A DNA stretch of 64,000 nt from Nageia nagi (Eukaryota; Pinophyta): positions 11,842,001-11,906,000 of the forward strand of contig JBITNC010000002.1 in assembly GCA_050084985.1 (NCBI GenBank). Reading direction: 5' to 3'. This document shows positions 51,701 to 60,700 of the stretch, one piece after another. The notes under the pieces were generated by a model. It made no database searches and had not been told where the DNA came from. It saw only the letters and a program-made list of their open reading frames with translations. Numbering within the stretch: position 1 is the stretch's first letter; the number at the start of each line of letters is the position of its first letter. A program made the translations under genes and the position numbers.

Positions 51701-54700
51701 GAATGCTCCATGTGCAGATAAAGTCATAATTGCAGAGATCTTTTTGTACAACTTTCAAAACTTTGCTCAAAATCTAGACGCTCCACAAAATCCACATGAC
51801 AGAGATCAAAGAACTAATTGTTCTATTTGAGGAAGGTAGACCTTGTGCAAAGAAATCTGTTCAAAACACTTGTTGTAGAATTTCCACAACGAAGATATTG
51901 CTGCACATTGAACATCTTGCTACATAGGACCAACAAGCTAGAGGAAGAATTTAGAAGATGGTTTTGTGATAGAATGGGAAGAGATTGGGGCAAGGTTGAG
52001 CCCACATCCCAAATGGAATTTGAGACAAATGTGGATGTACGAAGCCTACTAACACAAGGAGATCTTACACCTTTTCTATAGAAATGTATAGGCTGACCCC
52101 AGAATCTCCAAGGAAATCCACAGTTCTTGGAAAGATGGGATAGTCAATATAGGTCGACTTCAATTTGAAATCTCCACCAAATATATTGTTGCAACTTGCA
52201 ACTCAATTGCATGCTATCCGCAGATGGTTAAGATGAGAACAAAGGGCTCAACAGAATGACATCAGTCTGTTAAAGGAACCTGAAGAAGGTTTGGTTCGAT
52301 GCCAAAATGTTACCTTACTACCACAATCTTGGGACCGGCTTGTGACAGCAATTCTCACGGATGTGATGCTGTACGGGGATACACCTCAATGTTTGCATAC
52401 CACTTAGTATTTCTCAACCACTTCCATAGAAATAAGGCAGTTTCCTTCCATTACATTCTCTTCCATTCCATTGAGTATTCTATTTCTTTGTTTCAAGCCA
52501 AGAAAATTGAATTCCCCTTTCACCAAGGCCCTCTAGATATTCTATGTTGTCATGCACTGGATAATGCTCCACCCAACCCTTCAGCCTTAAGCGCCACAAG
52601 AAGAGAACCCTTCCTCTCCTTCTATCACAGCTAAGTCACACCTTAATCGCAATAAGAATCTTGGTAAGAAGCAACCTTCCCCCTTCCCCCCTTCTTCCAT
52701 TCAAAAAAGCAAGTGCTACTTGCTTAAGAAGCTAAAATCTACCCCTTCACCTTCCACCCATCCTTCGCCTCCTCCCCCCTCCTCTGCCTCCCCACTTTAA
52801 TTATGTTTTGTTAAAGTCTTTTAGCACTATTAGTGGATTCACTGCTATTTTGTAACTCTTCTTCAACATACTTGTAAGAACTATTGTACATACAGGTTTT
52901 TGGGTTCCTGTCAAAAACCCCTAATATATAAGTAAACCTTACCAAAAAACAAGAGGTATATCCAGTGCGATATTTCCTCTAGGATATGAGCTTGAAAATA
53001 CTTGTCCAGTCTCCTTGACCCTGATGGCCAGTAGGTCATATGTGAGCATATGATGATATTCAGTACCTTTCACCTCTTGGGTATTAGTATGAATAAGGTA
53101 GTTTAGGATGATAACAAATCAGGACAACACAGTGTTTAGCATCAATACCAGATCATCATCAACACATAGCAGACATGGGAGTTCCTTTAGAAAGTGATTT
53201 GGCACAAGTATGGCCTTACCAAGGTCAACATCTCTATATGGTTAGTTGCAAAAAATAAAAAACTTAAATCTTGGATAATATGAAGAAGCATGGCTCTAAC
53301 AAGCGATGTACATGTGTGTTCTAAGAGGCAACTGAAGATTTTACTAACTAGATCCTCCCTATCAATTTGCAAGAGCGTTGAAGCCACCTTCAAAGCCAAG
53401 TCTGCAAGAGCGTTGAAGAAAGCGTTAGAACCTGGCCAATACAAGTAGCAAATGAATTAGACTGAGAAAGAAAGAAAATAGGGAAAATATCCAAAATACC
53501 CCTATATTTTAACCTCATATCAAAAATACCCCTATAATTTTGAAAATATCAGAACTACCCCTATTTGCGGATTTATCCATATTGTGAACCCTGCTACAAC
53601 CCCATTCAAATCCCACCAATGCCTCTATATGGACTTGAACATGTAATATCCAAAATACCCCTCCATCCAATTAAACTGTGAATATTCGAATATGTGCATT
53701 CACTGCAACAAAGTTAATTGTAAAAGCTATTGTACAAGGGTACAATAATAAATATGCATTTGAAGGTGTGCAATAATATATCCACATCTATCAATTGCAA
53801 TAATTAATACAAGGCTTCATGCGGACTTTGAAGAATCCTGACAGCAATTTGACTATTCCAAATCTATAGACGTTAGCAGGGAGTTTGCCCTACCAAACAC
53901 AGTCACTGCGTATATGCAGCCGATACAGAGAGGAAAGCTGCTTCAGTCATTAGGCTGCATGCTTGCAATCGATAAAACGTATTTTCAGTGATTGCATACA
54001 TCAAAAATACCCCGGAAATGCTTAAAGTGGCACCTCATGCTATTCCCACAGTTGAGGAGTAGAAGCTCTGGGTTTGCTGGCAAATTTTTGATATTTCTTT
54101 AAAAGGTGTAGGGGTAGTTTTGATAGTTTTAAAATTACAGGTGTATTTTTGAATTAGGTTAAAATATAAGAGTATTTTAGATATTTTCCCAAGAAAATAT
54201 ATTAATGTCCACTTGTGACCAAAAGCAGTCAATGGAACTTAAGTATACATAGTAGGTGTGATAGCAAGTTGCGGTTCAAACTGAGATCCCCACTAAAGCT
54301 AAAAAAAAAACATTAAGAAACAAAGACATAGAAAGCTACACAATGGATTGAAACCCTAAAAGCAAGATAAAAAACAAAATTAAAAGCAGCATTATTTGTT
54401 GAGCTAGGGAGAGTGTAATGATGCTCTTAATGGAGATGTTGCATTGAGGTATCTCTAATCACAAGAGTTAGCACCAATGTCCACTCTGAAGACAGATGTA
54501 ATTTGGGTATCAAGTAGGCGCCTCCTTGTGCGTCAAACAGGAGGGCCAGATGTCTCTCATCCTCCTGCATGACCCCTCCTCCGAGATGGGCTAGAAGAAG
54601 GATGTGATGCAGCGGTTGCTGCTTGGATGTTGGGTGTAGGATAAGAGGCATTTCCGAAGAAAGAAAGCCTCCCGCATATAAAGTGTCACACATCACTTAT

Positions 54701-57700
54701 CTATATACTAGAAGGAGGAGATTGATCCGTGTGAGTCATGGAAGAGACAATAGCACCATCCTCAGATCTCATAATAGACTGAGCATCGAAAAATGAAATG
54801 ATCTTCAAACTTAGTCACATTGACAACACTCTCTACTCACAAGGTAGGTGGTGATCTGTCTCGATCCGCAACTGGTGTGAACATACTCAAAACTAACCAA
54901 GGAACATCCTCAACCCAAAAGGTATACTAGTATACGTGGGGGTGAGGATCAACCCTCTATTGATCTATAGAAAATGTTGTGAATAGTGGAGTAACTTGGG
55001 GGTGAGGCGTTGTTGGTGAGTGACCCAAGGACTTTAAATATAAGCCCTATATATCCTCTCATGAATCGATATCAATGAATCATCCAAAGATGTAGATGGA
55101 TCTTGTATGGAGGCAGGTAGTCGGTTGTCTGAGAGGTCTAACCACTAAAGCACCTCAAAGACCTCGATGAACCAACACTAGCGACACCCATGTGCTTACT
55201 CCATCAATGAGGCTAATGCCCTAGCGAGGAGTCTATCGATCCTCCCCAAAGTTGTGAAGCCTTGTAGGTAACGAAGATAATGAACCAACATTGCCAAAGC
55301 CCACATCTTAAGGGGTTGGCACCCAAACTCTACAAGCATAATGTGGAGGGGGATGGTATGCTTGCTCTGAATGGAACGGGATAGAATGGAGTACAATCCC
55401 TCCAACATAGCCGCCAGGAAAAAGATGATCAAACAAAAAGAGAGGACAAAAGTGAAATTTTATTGATGTTCATGAGTGACCACAAGGGGTCAATGTAACT
55501 CAAGAAAGAAACAAGTCGGTAAAAAACGAAAATCAAGACTTAAAGTAACTAAGCTAAAGCATGATAGAAACTTTGTTTTCAACCGCATGTGAAAATAATC
55601 AATACAAATAGTAGGAAAAAAAATTAGTAATGTCTACCAAAATGAGAAAGTGAATGGTAGAAGACCAATAGTCATCATCAATTGTTCGAAATGATCCAAT
55701 ACAAGATCTAATGATGCACATGGCCATGAGCAACTTTGCTGGATTACCTAGGATTGTGTACAAAGTAGTCTCTTGAGACTCTCCTAATATCCAAGACAAT
55801 TGAAATCGTTGAAGATAAGATGTTGGTGATTTGTGTCTATCAAGATTGCTTGACAACATCAAAGCTTAACGGGTTTGTCCATTTTGTGGAAGAGATGATG
55901 GTCCTGGAGACTCTAGAAACACCATTGTGAATTATAACTACAGTAATAAATGATGGCATCACCCAACTCCACATTATCAGTTTCCAAATCACACTTTTAA
56001 AGTTCAATTACAACATAACCCATTTCCTATCAAACTTGATCCTTGATGGATTACACCTGTCTCAAGATGCTATCGGTACAATCATTACCCCTTTACCTGA
56101 ATATGTAACCATTCAAGGGTCTTTAGAGATCATATCTCCTATTTTGAACACTTAATATTACCATTCGATATGCAAATACCTATGATAATCTTGGTAGGGA
56201 CCTTCCAATCTATTACAGCAAAACATCATGTTACAAATGGAGGTCAAGCCAACATGCAAGACAAGCCAAGAACATTGTCTAATAGTTGTGGTACATAGCC
56301 ACTCATGCTGAAAATCTTTCATCTTCAAAGCTAGTTTAGAAGATGAAGATGAAAATCTTGATAAATATTGGTAATATTGTATATTGTAATCATGATCAAT
56401 CTAGGTGGGAAAAAACTCAATAGGTGCTAATGAACATTATAGATGAAATGAAGTTGGTTGATTTGAAAAGTATGTTTACAAATTAAGAGCATGGAAGCAA
56501 AAACAAAAACATAAATAAATAGGAGATTTATGTGGAAACCCTGTTGTGTGCATGTAAAACCATGGGGCAATGGCAGCTGCAAGATTTTATTAATCTCAAA
56601 TAACTATGCAGTTTCGCACTCAGCAAATACAAGTTGTCATTCTCTCTTTATAGAAAACAAAAGGAAGATTCTAGAAACAATGGTACATGCAAAATGCATT
56701 TTTAACAACCACGTGGATCCCCTGTCGCACAATTTGGGTTCAAGGTCAAGTAGTGGGGTTCGGTGCATGTGAATTGCACGTGGAGGAGGATCGCCATATG
56801 CTGCTATGACGTCCCCTTTGTTAAGTTAGTGAGACCAAAAGGGTCACCTTTGTAATATACTTTATTTATGTACTTGCATTTACATTATTGTAACTTAGGA
56901 TAGGAGACTTAATGGGTCAATGGACCCCACTGTGAGCCCCAAGTGGGATGTCTCCCTCCTAAGGTTAGAATTAGGCATTTATTATGTACTTGGAGATCCT
57001 GATAATGATTGTGGGCATCCCAAGATCTATTTGTGTATTAAAATAATGAACGGCCACTTGTATGCTTGTGCCATGCTTGGGGAGGACCCCACAGACCCCA
57101 TGTTGGCATATTATGCTCCTTGGCCCCTTGCGTTGGCATGCCTAACCTTTAGGTACCCACGTTAGGTGACTTGGGCCCCCCAGGAGGCCAACGTTCGATT
57201 AGATGGGCCTGGGATGACTCCTAGGTGAGCCAGACAGATGCTGATGCATAAATAGACACTTGAGCTTCATTACTGGAAAGCTATTGATTATTATTACTTC
57301 TACTACAATCCATCAGACAACAAGTCTTAGTGGTGCTAAGCAACCTTTCCCAGGCGCAACGTCTAAAGGGCATTCAGGCTGAGGGATCTTATCTGTCTAT
57401 GAGTGATGATCTAATATAGATCTCAAGCAAATATCAACAAATTCAATTACAATTAGACGAGGTTCCACGATGAGTCGGGAGCGGTGGAGGGTCATTTTTA
57501 GGGAGCGGCTCCGATTCGGCAAGCGGAGCGGCTAGTAGAAAATCCCTAGGATTTTTAGATTTTTTCATGTTCATTGTTTCTAATTCATTTTTACTATCAA
57601 ATATGAATTTAAATTACAAAACATAATGATAAAATCATAATATTAATCAAGTATGAATCTGAAAGGCAAAAATGAGAAATCAAAGCAAGCCATAATGTCA

Positions 57701-60700
57701 TTAAATCACAAACAAGTCTAAATCAGTGTAGTACATAATGTCATAATATCAACATGAGTCATAATGTCATAGTAGCAAAATGCCAAAGGCACAAAATAGC
57801 AAAACCATAACTATCAAGTATCTAACTATGTTTTTTATTTTAAGTTTTGACCTTTTTAAAAAAAAAAATCATGTGCAATTTTTTTTAGCCACTCCCGCCA
57901 GCCGTTCCGGTGGCGCTCCAGACAGAAGGAGCCTAGGCACGATCCACTCCAGCACTCCGGATCGGCTGAAGCACACTCCGATGGACTCTTGCAATCAAAC
58001 CAAACTAGGGCATCCAATATACTTCCACAAACACAATACCACCACACAATGCCAACTATGGGTCTTACTAACACATACACACCCTTCAATGCCAACGATG
58101 GGCCATATACAACCATACACAACACAATAATGCCCACAAAGCCAATGTCTAGCCAACACATGCACAAATGCTCCAAACGATGCCAAAACAGGAATACAAT
58201 ACTGAGATCCAAAATGCCCACAGCTTATAATATCATGAACGATGAGATACAATACATAAGCAAGCCCAAAGGGCTAACGTCATCCACCTGGGAGCTGAAC
58301 TAGGCCAGACAAACTATCTGATGATGTTGGACGTACAATGGGACAACAGCGTCTCCTCACAATTTGTCTCCTCCCCATAGAAGGGGCCCTCCTCAAATCT
58401 GGATAACCACTCACGTGGTAGAGACTCCCCCTCGGATACTACTAGATGGGCAATGGTCCTCTACCAATGTCGTGGATTGCCAAGATCCCTCATCTTGACA
58501 ATCCTCTTAGGTGCTCCACCTAAGGAATACACTCAACGCTCCGCTAAGGTTGTGTCCACTAGACGATATGTAAGAGTAGAAGTAATAAATATCCATTCCT
58601 CATCTATGGGGCTCCAAGCCTCCTTTATAGCCTTCTGGATCGCGGGATCTAGCCTCGAAGTCATCACCTAGATCCATGACTCCAACGTTAGCCTCTAGAG
58701 GGCTTGGGATGCCCAACGTGGGTGCCTAGAAGTCAAGCATGCCAAAGTGGGTTTTTTGGGTGCCATAAATGCTCATGTTGGGTCCAAGGGGTGCCACGCA
58801 TGCCCACGTGGGTCAAGGGATCATGTGTGGGGACCTAGGTGTCAAGTTGTGCCAACATGGGATCTAGGAATCATCCCAAGGCTAGCGCTAGCGCTAGTAC
58901 TTAAGCGCCTTATCCGGACCACAAGTTTACAAATTCGTCTTGGGATTCCCACAATCAATCCTGGGGATCTCCAAGCTCAATACAACATAAAAACACACTT
59001 AACTATACTTGGGAGGGAAACGTCCCACTAGGGGTTCACAAGTGCAATTAATGACCCATTAAATCCTATCCCAAGTTTACATCCTGCTAATGAAAAAAAT
59101 AAGACAAAAGGAACATTTACTAAGATGTTCCAAACGAACACTACTATTCTTTATTATAATACAAAAGGAACATCACACTACGGCACTAGTGTAGCACCTT
59201 TGCCCAACCAGTGGAATTCCGAGGATTTGCTTCTACCATTCAGTTGGATTTCCAAGATCAGAGGAGGGATCCTTCGATGGAGAGGATTCGGGTTCTGAGG
59301 GAGCATTTATGTCCCATGGTTCCGTGGTTGTGTTCAGTGATCGGAGATATTCTTGTCTTGCCCTAGTTGGCTCTTTGGAGGCCAATGTTTGCCCCTTATT
59401 GTACACATTATCATCTTATATCATTCGTGTAGCCAAAGGGCATTGGATCTCATATTTGTGTTGTTCATTCTATACTTGTGCATGCATTGGATTGTCTCTA
59501 CTTAATTGTGCATGTATGGGCCAAACGTTGGCATTGTGAATTGATGTTCATTGCTTTATCATTGTATGAGCTAGACGTTGGCATAATTACATTGTTGTGA
59601 GACGTATTTGCTATTCTAACCCTAACGTTGGCATTTGAGAGTTTGCATGTTTAAGTTTTGATGCCCTAGACCTGACGTCAAGGTTTGATTGTCCGAATTT
59701 GCTAGTTTGTAGTTGAATTTCATTTTGGATCATCACAGCTGCACCACACACTGTTGTAAAACATTGAAGATCTCAATATTGACTTCACCTCCTAACAAAA
59801 TACCAATTTGAAGTACATAAATATCAATGATATTGTCAAGTATTTGTAAATTTTGGTATTTAAAATTGAAATTTTTTATTATAACATGGATGACAATATG
59901 CTCTAAATTAAGTTTCAGATTGATATAACTATCATGATGTGTGGCGGATCAAACTCATCATCTTGACCAACAATCATAGGTGGAAGGACATTGTAACCAA
60001 ATACATTTTGTTCATTTTGAATTGATGAGTTTAGTTTCTATATGTAAAGAGACATGCATCATATCAGTCAGTTTCTACTTGGATTTGAGGCATTTAATTG
60101 TGTTAAAAACGATTATAGCTTCAAAGGTGATAAAACGTCATTATGTTTTCTACCTAATGTTTCATCAATATTCTGTACGTTAGTAAATTGTAAGGATTAA
60201 ATTGCAAATTTAATATTTTAAGTCTTTAAATTTCAGCATCACCTTGGCCTAACCTCAGTTTGTAAGGACTTATTGCATTGGCATTAATTGAAAGTTTTCT
60301 AGACCATGTACGTTTTTTTCATGTTCAGCTTTGAGGCTCAACCACCACGAGACTGCATCACCATCTAAATAATGACACATCTAACCCAAGAAACCACAAG
60401 TTCTATAGTATTTAAACCAATGTTTCCGGTCTTCATGAGTCGCAAATCGAGAGAACACAATTTCATACTGGAAATGGAATTGCATTTTTTTATTTGTGAA
60501 CTGCAATGCACATATTCTCTGTGACATATCTTGCCTCCTAGATGTGCAGGGGATGATTTATAAAAGGATAGCTGGTGATAATTTATGAAAGCCATTTTCA
60601 TGTAACTGTAAACCAATGATAATTTTTCCTGCTGAGAAGATAATTCTGCAATTTGGCAAGAGTTAGGCACAAAATAAATGCAAAAATATATATTTTCAAA

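Larger units (their letters stand above)
56805..59737 (+). mobile_element. Solo LTR (interrupted), duplication GCTGC
   Basis: It begins TATGACGTCCCC and ends TTTTGGATCATCACA. GCTGC flanks it exactly at 56800-56804 and 59738-59742. It aligns with the LTRs at 1072-2239 in two pieces, 56805-57401 and 59178-59737, separated by a later insertion. Confidence 0.9.
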
